DNA from: Clostridia bacterium
GTDB taxonomy: Bacteria > Bacillota_A > Clostridia > Christensenellales > Aristaeellaceae
NCBI GenBank assembly: GCA_017464225.1
Contig: JAFUDW010000175.1
Span: forward strand, 1-30,774
DNA length: 30,774 nucleotides
Direction: 5' to 3'
Part shown: positions 1-8,811 of the stretch, in pieces
How the letters are laid out: every line of letters starts with the position of its first letter
Position numbering within the stretch: position 1 is the stretch's first letter
Made by a program: the position numbers and the translations under genes
The notes under the pieces: model-generated
The model's input: the letters and a program-made list of their open reading frames with translations, nothing else
Database searches by the model: none
Told to the model about the DNA's origin: nothing

Positions 1-2
1 AA

Positions 3-539
3 GCCGGCAACACAATTTGGGAGAAATACCTGGATGCTGACGATCAGCCTGTTGCAAACAGCAGTGGATATGCCGAAGTACGCCGCGTGTATAACGAAAA
101 TAAAAAGGCGATCCGCATCAGCTATTTTGATACTGAGGGCAATCCCACGCAGATCGGCAACACCTATGTAACTATTCTCCGGGATTATGACGCGGCGGGC
201 AACGTGATCTGGGAGAAGTATCTGGATGAAAACGATCAACCAATTGCCAACAAGGCCGGATATTTCCAGGTACGCAAGGAGTACAATGAAAACAAAAAGG
301 TCATCCGCGAAAGCTGGTTTGACGCCGATGACGATCCCATGACCGTGGGCAATACCTATGTGACTATACTGCGGGAGTACAATGAAAAGGGAAGCGTACT
401 GCGTGAAAGCTATCTGGGTGCTGATGATCAGCCCGTTGTGAACAAGGATGGTGCCGCTACTGTAGTATATGAATACGGTGAGGATGGAAAGGTCAGCGCA
501 ACGCTGAAATATGATTTGGAAGGAAATCCACTGGAATAA
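3..539 (+). CDS. C-terminal part of a tandem-repeat protein (5' end outside window)
   Basis: The reading frame is open from the first bases of the window, so the gene starts upstream. A GTG at 87 is only an internal codon. What is visible is almost entirely repeats: a 64-residue unit, itself made of two related halves of about 32 residues. Each half has a Tyr, a Gly or Lys-rich turn, a Y/W-F/L-D position, an Asx-x-x-P turn and then a conserved N-T-Y or K-x-G step. The pattern resembles degenerate YD/RHS-like or other beta-strand repeats found in surface proteins of Clostridia, but I cannot name the family. The last 25 or so residues are a partial repeat ending in G-N-P-L-E. Function is unknown; a surface or binding role is inference from the repeat nature only. 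A terminator follows the stop codon. Confidence 0.75.
   Translation, partial: AGNTIWEKYLDADDQPVANSSGYAEVRRVYNENKKAIRISYFDTEGNPTQIGNTYVTILRDYDAAGNVIWEKYLDENDQPIANKAGYFQVRKEYNENKKVIRESWFDADDDPMTVGNTYVTILREYNEKGSVLRESYLGADDQPVVNKDGAATVVYEYGEDGKVSATLKYDLEGNPLE
90..473 (+). repeat. Two in-frame 192-bp tandem coding repeats
   Basis: Two consecutive 192-bp units begin at 90 and 282 and encode 64 residues each. They start with near-identical text (Y-N-E-N-K-K followed by V/A-I-R). The part before 90 is the second half of an earlier unit, so the array continues out of the window. Confidence 0.8.
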
Positions 540-561
540 GCGAAAAGAACAATATGAAAAA

Positions 562-589
562 GACGCCGGAAAACGCTCCGGCGCCTTTT
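562..589. terminator. Bidirectional intrinsic terminator between convergent genes
   Basis: The arms 562-570 and 577-585 pair over at least 7 GC-rich base pairs around a 6-base loop. A T run follows at 586-589 on the plus strand, and an A-rich stretch (555-561) gives a T run on the minus strand. It can serve both the repeat protein gene and the convergent L,D-transpeptidase gene. Confidence 0.8.
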
Positions 590-596
590 GTTATGC

Positions 597-2324
597 TTAC
601 CAATATCCGTTTTCGGTGTTGAGTGCGTCCACTTCTGACATGCGAAGCGCGGGCGGATTGCAATGCTTGCATGGTGTGAGCTTTTGATACTCCGGCTCGT
701 CCAGCTCCTGGTAGGTCATGCTTCCCTGCAGCGGCAGGAATCTGTTTTTGATGCTTGAACAGTTCTGGTCAGCGTGATAATATTGACCGCCGTTGGGATT
801 GTAATAGAGCACTGTATCCGGAGAGACGGGATATTCCATGAAAGGCTCCGGCCTGTTATCATCGTCCCAGATCAGAAGCTTTGTTTTGGTGGGGATATTA
901 TCCCAGATCCATTTCATATTGACGCCGTCGTCGTTGGCCTTGCGCTGTACGCGGATACACCCGTGGCTGGCCTTTTCGCCCAGATATTTTTCACAGGCCG
1001 AAAAGTCTTTTAAGTCGTACTTTTCATTGTAGATATAGGGAACCTGATGCAATATATCGCCGTTGTTGAACCGCATGCCATAGCTGCAGATCAGATTGCC
1101 GCTGGGAAATTCACCTACCTTGCTGCTCAGGTAAAACTCACCGGCAGGCGTTTCGTTCCAGGGCTGGCTGCTGGTAGCATAGCCTGTGGATACCAGCAGC
1201 GTGGAAAGCAAGCCGTTTTCGGTGACGATATACAATTCCTGCGTCATTTTATCGATCAGAATACCGTATTCGGTGCGGGGAGTGAAAGTGTCTAGACGGT
1301 TGGTTTCCACATATCCCTGTACCAGATCGTCTGTAATGCCGTAGCCGCCGCCCTTGCCGGCGGAGCGATAGGCTTCTCCGTAGCTGGAATTATACAGCTC
1401 CACCCGGCTCCAGCCGTTATCCAGCGTTTCCAGCACGTGAACGCCTTGGGTTTCGCAGGTGATCAGGCCGATGATCTGGCTGCTGGAATCAGGCTGGGAA
1501 CGAAGCTTATAGGTTTGGCGCTCCGCCTGTTTGCCTGTGCCTTTTACAATTGTCATAGGGGAGATCATGACCTGCCAGATAGCTTCCCAATCGTAATTAC
1601 CTACCTCCATACTCCAATAATCGCCCGGTACCGTCTTATTGGAGAGGGCGGAGGGGCGCACGGTGGGCTGAGGTTTGGGCGTTGCGGGAGCGGTCAATGA
1701 TACGGAAAGCTGATAGGAATTGCCCGTAATATCATTTTCATCTGTAACGGTCAATGACAGCGTATAATCGCCGCTGGCTGAAACCTGAACGTTTTCACAG
1801 CGAATGGTATTAGCGCCCTCGGAAATCGAAGCGGTCAGGATGTGCTGGGCGCCGTCCTCGGGAGAGATCAATAAAACGCTGAGCGTTCCGGCTTTGCTGG
1901 ATGTAACGCTGATCTGCAGCGTCAGCGCGTTCCGCTCCCGAAAGGAGGAGCAGGATGCGGTGATCACCTGGGGAGCGGGAGAACCGATGGCAAATACGGC
2001 GGATGTTGTCTGGTTTGCTGTTTCGGCCTGCAGCGTATATTCGCCCGGCGCCATTGCGCTGCCGTTTGAAATTCCATTGAATGTCACGGTGAAATCGCCT
2101 TGCGCAGCGCTCACGCGTTCGCGAAGCGTGTGAAGCGTTTCGCCTTCGGCTGAAAGCACGCGCAGAGTCAATTCAGTATCGGAGGGAAGGTATAACGTGA
2201 TGCGTTCTGATTTACCCGGATAAATGGTTTCCGGCACATGACGAAAGGATAATTCCTCCGCCATGGCCGACGCTGTAAGCAGGCAAGCTGCTAAAAGAAA
2301 GAAAAGAATAACACGCAATCGCAT
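597..2324 (-). CDS. Secreted L,D-transpeptidase (YkuD) with Ig-like and SH3 domains
   Basis: A 575-residue exported enzyme that would form 3-3 cross-links in peptidoglycan or attach proteins to it. Residues 1-22 are a signal peptide ending in ASAMA. Residues 25-115 and about 118-212 look like two beta-sandwich (FlgD/Ig-like) modules, followed by a Pro-rich linker. About 270-345 is an SH3-like wall-binding module (R-S-Q-P...G-W-S-R-V). The YkuD domain spans about 352-487, with His426 and the catalytic SHGCIR motif at 453-458 (Cys456 is the nucleophile). A C-terminal tail of about 60 residues has His517, Cys522, Cys552 and Cys555, which resembles a small metal-binding knuckle. The start is the ATG at 2322-2324, preceded by AAGGAG eight bases away. 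It is transcribed alone, divergent from the SNF2 gene. The catalytic assignment is firm; the substrate is not known. Confidence 0.92.
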   Translation of the reverse strand: MRLRVILFFLLAACLLTASAMAEELSFRHVPETIYPGKSERITLYLPSDTELTLRVLSAEGETLHTLRERVSAAQGDFTVTFNGISNGSAMAPGEYTLQAETANQTTSAVFAIGSPAPQVITASCSSFRERNALTLQISVTSSKAGTLSVLLISPEDGAQHILTASISEGANTIRCENVQVSASGDYTLSLTVTDENDITGNSYQLSVSLTAPATPKPQPTVRPSALSNKTVPGDYWSMEVGNYDWEAIWQVMISPMTIVKGTGKQAERQTYKLRSQPDSSSQIIGLITCETQGVHVLETLDNGWSRVELYNSSYGEAYRSAGKGGGYGITDDLVQGYVETNRLDTFTPRTEYGILIDKMTQELYIVTENGLLSTLLVSTGYATSSQPWNETPAGEFYLSSKVGEFPSGNLICSYGMRFNNGDILHQVPYIYNEKYDLKDFSACEKYLGEKASHGCIRVQRKANDDGVNMKWIWDNIPTKTKLLIWDDDNRPEPFMEYPVSPDTVLYYNPNGGQYYHADQNCSSIKNRFLPLQGSMTYQELDEPEYQKLTPCKHCNPPALRMSEVDALNTENGYW

Positions 2325-2362
2325 GACGGATGTCTCCTTGTTGCTTCATATTATCCCTTTCT

Positions 2363-2392
2363 ATCATACCAAAATATCGTGGATCATTGCAA
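2363..2392 (-). promoter_or_regulatory. Sigma-A promoter of the L,D-transpeptidase gene
   Basis: On the minus strand TTGCAA (2387-2392) is followed after 18 bases by TATGAT (2363-2368), which carries an extended TG element (TGG before the -10). It lies about 40 bases upstream of the start codon. Confidence 0.6.
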
Positions 2393-2420
2393 TACGATCC
2401 TACAATATCTTGTAAAAAGA

Positions 2421-2449
2421 TTGTAAACATTTGAAAATTCGTATATAAT
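2421..2449 (+). promoter_or_regulatory. Sigma-A promoter of the SNF2 gene
   Basis: TTGTAA (2421-2426), a 17-base spacer and a perfect TATAAT (2444-2449). The -10 box covers the ATG at 2448, so that ATG cannot be the translation start. This supports the downstream start at 2484. Confidence 0.7.
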
Positions 2450-2483
2450 GGACTGGCATCAAACGCTTGTTTGGAGGAAAGGT

Positions 2484-4673
2484 ATGCTGGAAAGGATCAT
2501 GGAAGCGCTTCGTTCTATCCGCGCGCCCTTGGCTACGGATGAATACGATCTGCATCTGCTTGCGCGGCAGGCGCTGGCCCAGCATGCCATTCCATGCGTT
2601 CATGAAGCGGTGCTGGCGTCGCGGTGCCGCATCGATATTCTTTGCGATCGCGTTGGGATTGAAATCAAGCGCGGGAAGCCCACGCGCGCCGCGTTGATCA
2701 GGCAGCTGACGCGCTACGCGCAGACAGGCAAAATGGACGCCGTTATCGTGCTCAGCGAGCAAAGCGTGGATTTACCGGAAACCATTGCAGGAATCCCTGT
2801 AAAAACGCTTAGCCTCTATAAGCTATGGGGCATAGCCAACGCGGGAGCTGGATACAGCGGCCCAGCGGATGCCGTGATATCGAAGGCGGACGAGGCAATG
2901 CGCCTTGCCCGTTTGGCGCTGGAATTGCCGCAGCCCGCGCTTGAGCAGGAGGATTATGAGGAGGACGAGATCCCGCCTTATCTGCAGGATATGGCGCAGC
3001 CCTTCCGTTATTATGGAACGCTGTCCTATAATAACCGAAGCCGCTGCTGGACGGTACGCGGTGAACCCTGTGTGATCGAGCTTTGCAAGCGTCTTTTCCC
3101 GGGATCGGATCACGGAAAACGGGGAGAGGTTCGCTTTACAGATCATAGGCGGATCGTTGGCGAAATCAATTGGCTGATGCTTCGATATCCGCTGGAAATC
3201 GCGCAGCGGGATCAAGAGCGGTGGCAGCGGGCCATTACCGGCGCGCGCGCCTTTGCTGCCGCGCGGGAACGGGTGCTGAACGGCCTCAGCGAGCGGGAGC
3301 CGCCCGAGGGGATGTTTCTTGGAACGCTGCGCCCCTTTCAGAAAAAGGGCCTGGCCTGGCTTTGCGCAACGCCCCGGGGGTTGCTGGCCGATGAAATGGG
3401 ACTTGGAAAAACGCTGCAGGCGCTCTGCGCGTTGTGCTGCCTGCGCACATTTCCCGCTTTGATCGTTGTACCCCCGCATCTGGTGCGCAACTGGAAGGGA
3501 GAGATCGCCCGTTTTATCCGGGTCAATGGAAAAATGCCCCGGGTCCATGAGATCAAAGGGTTAACGCCTTACGCATTGCCCGATGCTGATCTTTATATCA
3601 TGCATTATCTTCTGCTCCGGGGCTGGAAAGATATCCTGCCTGATCTTCGCTTCCGCGCCGTTATATTCGATGAGGCCCAGGAGCTTCGCAGGGCTGGCAC
3701 AGAAAAATACAGCGCTGCCAGCCTGCTGGCTGAAAGCTGTGATCGCGTGATCGGTCTTTCGGGCACGCCTATCTATAACCAGGGCGGCGAAATATGGAAT
3801 GTGGTCAACATTCTGGACTATCATTTCCTGGGCGATTGGGAATCCTTTACAAGGGAATGGTGCTATGGTTATGGCAATAATATCGTTATCAAACCCGAGC
3901 TTTTGGGAGAGCATTTGCGCCGCGAAGGGCTGATGCTGCGGCGCACAAAAGCCGAGGTGCTTCCCGAGCTCCCAGAAAAGCGTCGGCTTGTTCAGGAAAT
4001 TGATGCTGACGACGGCGTTTATATGCGGCTCATGCAGCCTGTTCTGGAGAAGCTCAGGCTGCTCAAACGAGATGGCACCATGAGCGCATCGGCCAAGGCG
4101 CTGATGATTGATCAGATCTCCCAGGGGGAGCGTCAGGCCACCGGCATCGCCAAAGCGCCCTATGTATGTCAGTTTGTCCGGGCACTGCTGGAAAATGGCG
4201 AAAAGGTGCTGCTGTTTGCGCATCATCATGCTGTAATGGATCGCTATCGCGAGGAGCTGAAAGCCTTCCAGCCTGTATTCATTACAGGAAGGGAAACGGC
4301 AGAACAGAAGGAAGTGGCAGCGCAGGCTTTTATGGAAGGGGAAACCTGTCTTTGCTGCGTTTCGCTTCGCGCGGCGTCCGGATTGAACCTGCAAAGGGCT
4401 TCCTGCGTTGTATTTGGGGAGCTGGATTGGTCGCCTGCCGTTCATTCCCAGGCGGAGGATCGCGCGCACCGGATCGGCCAGAAGGATTCGCTGCTATGCT
4501 ATTACCTGGTCAGTCCGCGCGGGAGCGACGCCGATATCCAAGAAGCGCTGGGGCTTAAGGTCAGCCAGTTCCTGGGACTCATGGGCGAAAGCGCTCAGCC
4601 CCAGGCATTGATGCAGGCCGATGCTGATTTTGCACGCAGGTATGTGGAAAAGCTGATGAAAAGCTATGATTAA
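2484..4673 (+). CDS. SNF2-family ATPase with N-terminal PD-(D/E)XK nuclease-like domain
   Basis: A 729-residue predicted DNA translocase. The start is the ATG at 2484 with GGAGG six bases upstream; an in-frame ATG at 2448 lies within the promoter. Residues 20-105 contain Glu41, Asp51 and Glu60-x-Lys62 in the spacing E...D...ExK of PD-(D/E)XK nucleases, followed by a predicted helix (R-Q-L-T-R-Y-A-Q). The helicase core follows: Walker A DEMGLGKT at 303-310, DEAQ box at 396-399, SGTP at 426-429, and a C-terminal RecA lobe ending with QAEDRAHRIGQ at 656-666, the SNF2 motif VI. No signal peptide or membrane segment is present. It sits alone between the cell-wall enzyme and the ruvC promoter. A role in DNA repair or in restriction of foreign DNA is inference. 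The SNF2 call is firm; the nuclease call rests on motif spacing. Confidence 0.9.
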   Translation: MLERIMEALRSIRAPLATDEYDLHLLARQALAQHAIPCVHEAVLASRCRIDILCDRVGIEIKRGKPTRAALIRQLTRYAQTGKMDAVIVLSEQSVDLPETIAGIPVKTLSLYKLWGIANAGAGYSGPADAVISKADEAMRLARLALELPQPALEQEDYEEDEIPPYLQDMAQPFRYYGTLSYNNRSRCWTVRGEPCVIELCKRLFPGSDHGKRGEVRFTDHRRIVGEINWLMLRYPLEIAQRDQERWQRAITGARAFAAARERVLNGLSEREPPEGMFLGTLRPFQKKGLAWLCATPRGLLADEMGLGKTLQALCALCCLRTFPALIVVPPHLVRNWKGEIARFIRVNGKMPRVHEIKGLTPYALPDADLYIMHYLLLRGWKDILPDLRFRAVIFDEAQELRRAGTEKYSAASLLAESCDRVIGLSGTPIYNQGGEIWNVVNILDYHFLGDWESFTREWCYGYGNNIVIKPELLGEHLRREGLMLRRTKAEVLPELPEKRRLVQEIDADDGVYMRLMQPVLEKLRLLKRDGTMSASAKALMIDQISQGERQATGIAKAPYVCQFVRALLENGEKVLLFAHHHAVMDRYREELKAFQPVFITGRETAEQKEVAAQAFMEGETCLCCVSLRAASGLNLQRASCVVFGELDWSPAVHSQAEDRAHRIGQKDSLLCYYLVSPRGSDADIQEALGLKVSQFLGLMGESAQPQALMQADADFARRYVEKLMKSYD

Positions 4674-4689
4674 AAGCATTTCCTTCAGT

Positions 4690-4718
4690 TTGACAAACGC
4701 GCACAAATGTTCTATTAT
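4690..4718 (+). promoter_or_regulatory. Strong sigma-A promoter of the ruvC operon
   Basis: A consensus TTGACA (4690-4695), exactly 17 bases, then TATTAT (4713-4718). It lies just after the SNF2 stop codon. No terminator is visible in between, so some read-through from the SNF2 gene is possible. Confidence 0.8.
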
Positions 4719-4748
4719 ATATCGGTAAATTATTTGCTGGAGGAAAGC

Positions 4749-5243
4749 ATGCGGATATTGGGGATTGATCCTGGGCTGGCCACTTTGGGATATGGAGTCA
4801 TCGAAACGGCGGGCAGCCGGATTACGCTGATTACGGCAGGCGCTGTGATCACAACGCCCGATATGATTACGCCCGATCGCCTGCGCTCCATCCGCGTGCA
4901 GATCAATCAGCTGCTGCAGCTGTACAGGCCCGAGCAAATCGCATTTGAGGAGCTGTTCTTTGCAAAAAACATCACCACCGGCATGAATGTATCCATGGCG
5001 CGCGGCGTTACTATCTGCACCTGCGCTGAATATACCGGGGAGCTTTACGAATATACGCCCATGCAGATCAAGCAGGCGGTGGTGGGCTATGGAAAGGCAG
5101 ACAAGCATCAGATACAGCAGATGGTAAAAATGACGCTGGGCTTGCCTGATATCATCCGTCCGGATGACGCGGCGGACGCCGTGGCTTGTGCCATTACCCA
5201 CGCCAGCTCGGGATTGCTCCGGGAGCAATTCCGCATGAAATAA
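4749..5243 (+). CDS. ruvC: Holliday junction resolvase RuvC
   Basis: A 164-residue endodeoxyribonuclease that cuts Holliday junctions symmetrically, acting with RuvAB in recombinational repair. The RNase H-like fold carries the four expected acidic residues: Asp7 in GIDPG, Glu67 in FEELFF, and Asp140 and Asp143 in PDDAADA. The length is typical of the family. The ATG at 4749 is preceded by GGAGGA; an in-frame ATG at 4707 overlaps the promoter and is rejected. It is the first gene of a tightly packed operon with ruvA (9 bases after the stop), ruvB and queA. Confidence 0.96.
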   Translation: MRILGIDPGLATLGYGVIETAGSRITLITAGAVITTPDMITPDRLRSIRVQINQLLQLYRPEQIAFEELFFAKNITTGMNVSMARGVTICTCAEYTGELYEYTPMQIKQAVVGYGKADKHQIQQMVKMTLGLPDIIRPDDAADAVACAITHASSGLLREQFRMK

Positions 5244-5252
5244 GGAGAGTTT

Positions 5253-5858
5253 ATGTACGCATATATCAAAGGCGTTGTCGCTGAAAAAGGACACAATGAG
5301 CTGGTGATTGAAGCCGGCGGCGTTGGATATTCACTGTACTGCAGCCTGAATACCATGCAGGACGCCCTTCCCGTGGGTGAAGTGATGCGTGTGTATACCT
5401 ATCTCAACACTACCCAGGAGGGCGGGATCACGCTGTTTGGATTTGGCACCAAGGAGGAGCGGGAAATGTTCCTGCGCCTGACCGGCATATCAGGTATTGG
5501 GCCCAGGACGGCTATTGGGATCCTTGGCAGTATGAGTATGCGCGATCTGACGCTGGCCATCGTTATGAGCGATACCGCGGTGCTGTCCCGCGCTCCGGGC
5601 ATCGGTAAAAAAACAGCCCAGCGCATTGTGCTGGAGCTCAAGGGGCAGATCAATCCCGAAGAGGTGGAAGGGCTTTCGCCCAATGTGGCGGGCATCACGG
5701 CTGCTGTGCAGCAGAACGATCCCGTTTCCGAGGCTATGATCGCCCTGCAGTCGTTGGGATATACCCAGGGCGAGGCCATGCAGGCGCTGTCTGCGGTGAA
5801 AGATAAAAGCGATCAGCCCGACGAACTGGTGCGGTTGGCCCTGCGCGGCATGATGTAA
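5253..5858 (+). CDS. ruvA: Holliday junction branch migration protein RuvA
   Basis: A 201-residue DNA-binding subunit that forms tetramers on four-way junctions and loads the RuvB motor. The N-terminal OB-fold covers about 1-63. Two helix-hairpin-helix motifs are visible (GISGIGPRTA near 78-87 and PGIGKKTAQR near 114-123). A linker and the small C-terminal RuvB-contacting domain fill about 150-201. The start has AAGGAG at a good distance. It lies directly between ruvC and ruvB. Confidence 0.96.
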   Translation: MYAYIKGVVAEKGHNELVIEAGGVGYSLYCSLNTMQDALPVGEVMRVYTYLNTTQEGGITLFGFGTKEEREMFLRLTGISGIGPRTAIGILGSMSMRDLTLAIVMSDTAVLSRAPGIGKKTAQRIVLELKGQINPEEVEGLSPNVAGITAAVQQNDPVSEAMIALQSLGYTQGEAMQALSAVKDKSDQPDELVRLALRGMM

Positions 5859-5870
5859 GGGGAAATGAAA

Positions 5871-6928
5871 ATGGAAGACGAACGTTTAATCGCCGGCGGC
5901 CTGCAAAGCGCTGATCTGGAACTGGAAACCTCCCTGCGTCCCCGTTCTTTGCGGGAATATTATGGACAGCAGAAGGTGAAGGACAGTCTGTCTATCTATA
6001 TCAACGCCGCGCTCCGACGGCATGACGCGCTGGATCATATGCTGCTTTACGGTCCGCCAGGTCTGGGCAAGACCTGCCTTGCCGGCATCGTGGCGGCGGA
6101 AATGGGCCAGAACATCCGCATTACCTCCGGACCTGCCATTGACCGCGCGGGGGATCTTGCTTCGATCCTGGTCAAATTGGAGCCTGGCGATATCCTTTTT
6201 ATCGATGAAATCCACCGCCTTTCCCATTCTGTGGAGGAGGTGCTGTATTCCGCCATGGAGGATTTTGAAATTGATCTGATGACAGGCAAGGGTCCCACCG
6301 CGCGGAGCATGCGCATCGCGCTGCCCAAATTTACCCTAGTGGGCGCAACCACCCGGGCGGGCATGCTCTCCGCGCCTTTGCGCGACCGTTTTGGCATCAT
6401 ATTCCGCCTGGAAATGTATTCGCCGGAGGAGTTTGCCAGATCGTAAGCCGGAGCGCGCGCTTGCTCAACGTCAACGCGGAGCCTGACGGCATGCTGGAAA
6501 TTGCCCGCAGGAGCCGCGGTACGCCCCGCATTGCCAACCGGATGCTCAAGCGCGTGCGCGATTATGCGCAGGTCAAGGGAAACGGCTGCATTACCCAGGA
6601 GATCGCCCGGGAGGGCTTGGATATGCTGGACGTAGACAGGCTTGGGCTTGACCGTGTGGATAGAACGTTGCTTTACACCATGATCGATAAATTCGGCGGC
6701 GGGCCGGTGGGGCTTGATACGCTGGCCGCTTCCACCGGCGAGGATGCCAATACCATTGAAGATGTTTATGAGCCTTACCTGCTGCAATTGGGCTTCATTC
6801 AACGGACGCCCCGAGGACGGGTGTGCACACCCCTGGTGTATGAGCATCTGGGCCGCGCGCGGCCCCAGTCCATGCCAACGGATAATGAACAGATGAGTAT
6901 GCTTGAGGATCAGAATGAAAACCAGTGA
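5871..6928 (+). pseudogene. ruvB: RuvB branch-migration ATPase, interrupted by a one-base deletion
   Basis: RuvB is the AAA+ motor of branch migration. The first part (5871-6446) carries Walker A GPPGLGKT (61-68), Walker B LFIDE (109-113), the sensor GATTRAG and the arginine finger region PLRDRFG. It then runs into a stop in the frame at 6444-6446. The remainder, with sensor 2 ([10 protein letters not shown]) and the winged-helix C terminus, continues in the -1 frame to 6928. Restoring one C near 6436-6437 gives an unbroken protein of about 352 residues, the normal family length. The start at 5871 fits the AAGGGG site better than the ATG at 5865. Both halves are well conserved, so a sequencing error is the likeliest cause; if real, the strain lacks functional RuvB. 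Confidence 0.9.
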
Positions 6929-7955
6929 TTTTGATTATGACTTGCCCGAGCGGCTGATTGCCCAGACGCCCGTCGAGCCTCGGGACAGCAGCCGAATGAT
7001 GGTGTGCAACCGAAACGATCAAAAACGGGAGCACAGGATATTCAGGGATATTACCGATTATCTGCGTCCTGGAGACGTGATGGTGCTCAATGAAACCCGG
7101 GTGATCCCGGCGCGCCTGCTTGGCGTCAAGGAAAGCACGGGCGTTCCTACGGAATTTCTTTTGCTCAAACGCCGCCAAATGGATACCTGGGAGGCGCTGG
7201 TCAAACCAGGACGCCGCCTGCATGCTGGCGATACGGTATCATTTGGCGAGGGCCTTCTTCGCGCGGAGATCCTGGATCATACAGAAGCGGGAGGACGCAT
7301 CGTTCGTTTTCTGTACGACGGAGTGTTTGAGAACCTGCTGGAGCGTTTGGGGGAAATGCCTCTGCCGCCCTATATTCATGAAAAACTTCAGGATCCCAAC
7401 CGTTACCAGACGGTATATGCCCGCCTGGACGGCAGCGCGGCCGCGCCGACAGCCGGTCTGCATTTTACGCCGGAGCTGCTGAACAAGGTCCGCAAAATGG
7501 GCGTGGAGATCGTGCCTGTTCTGCTTCACGTAGGTCTGGGAACTTTCAGGCCGGTGAAGGAAGAAAATGTGGAAAACCATGTGATGCACAGCGAGTACTA
7601 CGAGGTGAGCGCGGAAGCGGCGCAGAAGATCAATACTGCCCGCGCCCGGGGAGGCCGTCTGCTGTGTATTGGAACGACCTCCATGCGCACTATAGAAACG
7701 GTGGCCGATGCGGACGGTATCGTGCATCCAGGGTGCGGCATGACCGATATTTTTATTAAACCAGGCGTTAAGATCAAAGCGGTAGATATGCTGCTGACCA
7801 ATTTCCATCTGCCGCAGAGCACGCTGCTGATGCTGGTTTCAACAATGATGGGACGGGAAAATGCCCTGAACGCCTATCAGGAGGCCGTGCAGAAGGAATA
7901 CCGGTTTTTCTCATTTGGGGATTGTATGCTCATTGGAAACGGGCTGGTAAAGTGA
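6915..7955 (+). CDS. queA: S-adenosylmethionine:tRNA ribosyltransferase-isomerase QueA
   Basis: A 346-residue enzyme that transfers and isomerises the ribosyl part of S-adenosylmethionine onto 7-aminomethyl-7-deazaguanine in tRNA, giving epoxyqueuosine. Family blocks are visible: [11 protein letters not shown], the [13 protein letters not shown] block, [10 protein letters not shown], and [10 protein letters not shown]. The start at ATG 6915 lies inside the 3' end of ruvB (overlap of 14 bases), with a GAGG site upstream. A TTG at 6903 is less likely. The ruvCAB-queA order is common in Firmicutes, but tgt, often next to queA, is not in this window. Confidence 0.95.
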   Translation: MKTSDFDYDLPERLIAQTPVEPRDSSRMMVCNRNDQKREHRIFRDITDYLRPGDVMVLNETRVIPARLLGVKESTGVPTEFLLLKRRQMDTWEALVKPGRRLHAGDTVSFGEGLLRAEILDHTEAGGRIVRFLYDGVFENLLERLGEMPLPPYIHEKLQDPNRYQTVYARLDGSAAAPTAGLHFTPELLNKVRKMGVEIVPVLLHVGLGTFRPVKEENVENHVMHSEYYEVSAEAAQKINTARARGGRLLCIGTTSMRTIETVADADGIVHPGCGMTDIFIKPGVKIKAVDMLLTNFHLPQSTLLMLVSTMMGRENALNAYQEAVQKEYRFFSFGDCMLIGNGLVK

Positions 7956-7956
7956 T

Positions 7957-8811
7957 ATGGCGGCTGATATTGTGGTTTTCGGCGGTGCAAACATGGATAT
8001 CCTGGGAACGCCCGGGGGAAAGCTGCTGCTGCATGATTCCAACATCGGTCAGGTCTCCCTTCGACCGGGCGGCGTGGGCCGCAACATCGCCCAACAGATC
8101 GCGCAGCTGGGGCATAACTGTACGCTGCTGACGGCATTTGGAAACGACGCGCTGTCTGATGCGCTCTGCGCTTCCTGCGCGCGATACGGCATCGATATCA
8201 CCCACGCTTTGCAGACGGAGGGAAACGCCTGCGTATATCTATGTCTGCATGATGATTCGGGGGATATGCTGGCCGCCGTCAACGATATGCGGCTTGCCGA
8301 AAGTTTGACCATATCCTATGCGGCGCAGTGCCTTGCGAGAATAAATCAGGCCGATCTTTGCGTGCTGGATGCCAATCCGCCGGTCGAAACGATACGGTAT
8401 ATTGCGGAGCGCGCCGCAGTGCCGCTTTTGATGGATCCCGTCAGCTGCGCTAAACTGGATCGAGTTCAGGCCGCGCTTCCATGGCTTGCTTCCATCAAGC
8501 CCAATTTGATGGAAGCGCGCGCATTGACAGGCGAAAACAGGGCGGAGGAATGCGCAAAAGCGCTGGTGTCCTCCGGCGTGAAACGGGTGTTTATATCGCT
8601 TGGCGCGGAAGGGCTATGCTATGCCGATGAAAATTGCTGCGGCAACCTGCCTGTGAAGCGTCTGTCATCCGCTGTGAAGACTGGCGCGGGAGACGCGCTG
8701 TGCGCCGGGCTTGCCGTCGCGATGGCAAACAATGAAAGCACGCTGGAATGCGCAAAATACGGCATGCAATGCGCTGCCGCTTTTCTGGAAAAGGAGGAGA
8801 AAATACAATGA
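7957..8811 (+). CDS. psuK: PfkB-family kinase, probable pseudouridine kinase
   Basis: A 284-residue ribokinase-type kinase expected to phosphorylate pseudouridine to pseudouridine 5'-phosphate. The N-terminal PfkB block (GGANMD, then RPGGVGRNIAQ) and the C-terminal ATP/anion-hole signature TGAGDALCAG with the catalytic Asp are visible. The substrate is inferred from its neighbour: its stop overlaps the start of psuG as ATGA, so the two are translationally coupled. It begins one base after the queA stop. Confidence 0.9.
   Translation: MAADIVVFGGANMDILGTPGGKLLLHDSNIGQVSLRPGGVGRNIAQQIAQLGHNCTLLTAFGNDALSDALCASCARYGIDITHALQTEGNACVYLCLHDDSGDMLAAVNDMRLAESLTISYAAQCLARINQADLCVLDANPPVETIRYIAERAAVPLLMDPVSCAKLDRVQAALPWLASIKPNLMEARALTGENRAEECAKALVSSGVKRVFISLGAEGLCYADENCCGNLPVKRLSSAVKTGAGDALCAGLAVAMANNESTLECAKYGMQCAAAFLEKEEKIQ

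Noticed and set aside
6428..6446. Programmed -1 frameshift in ruvB
   Set aside because: No slippery heptamer or downstream structure typical of programmed shifting; a one-base deletion explains it better.
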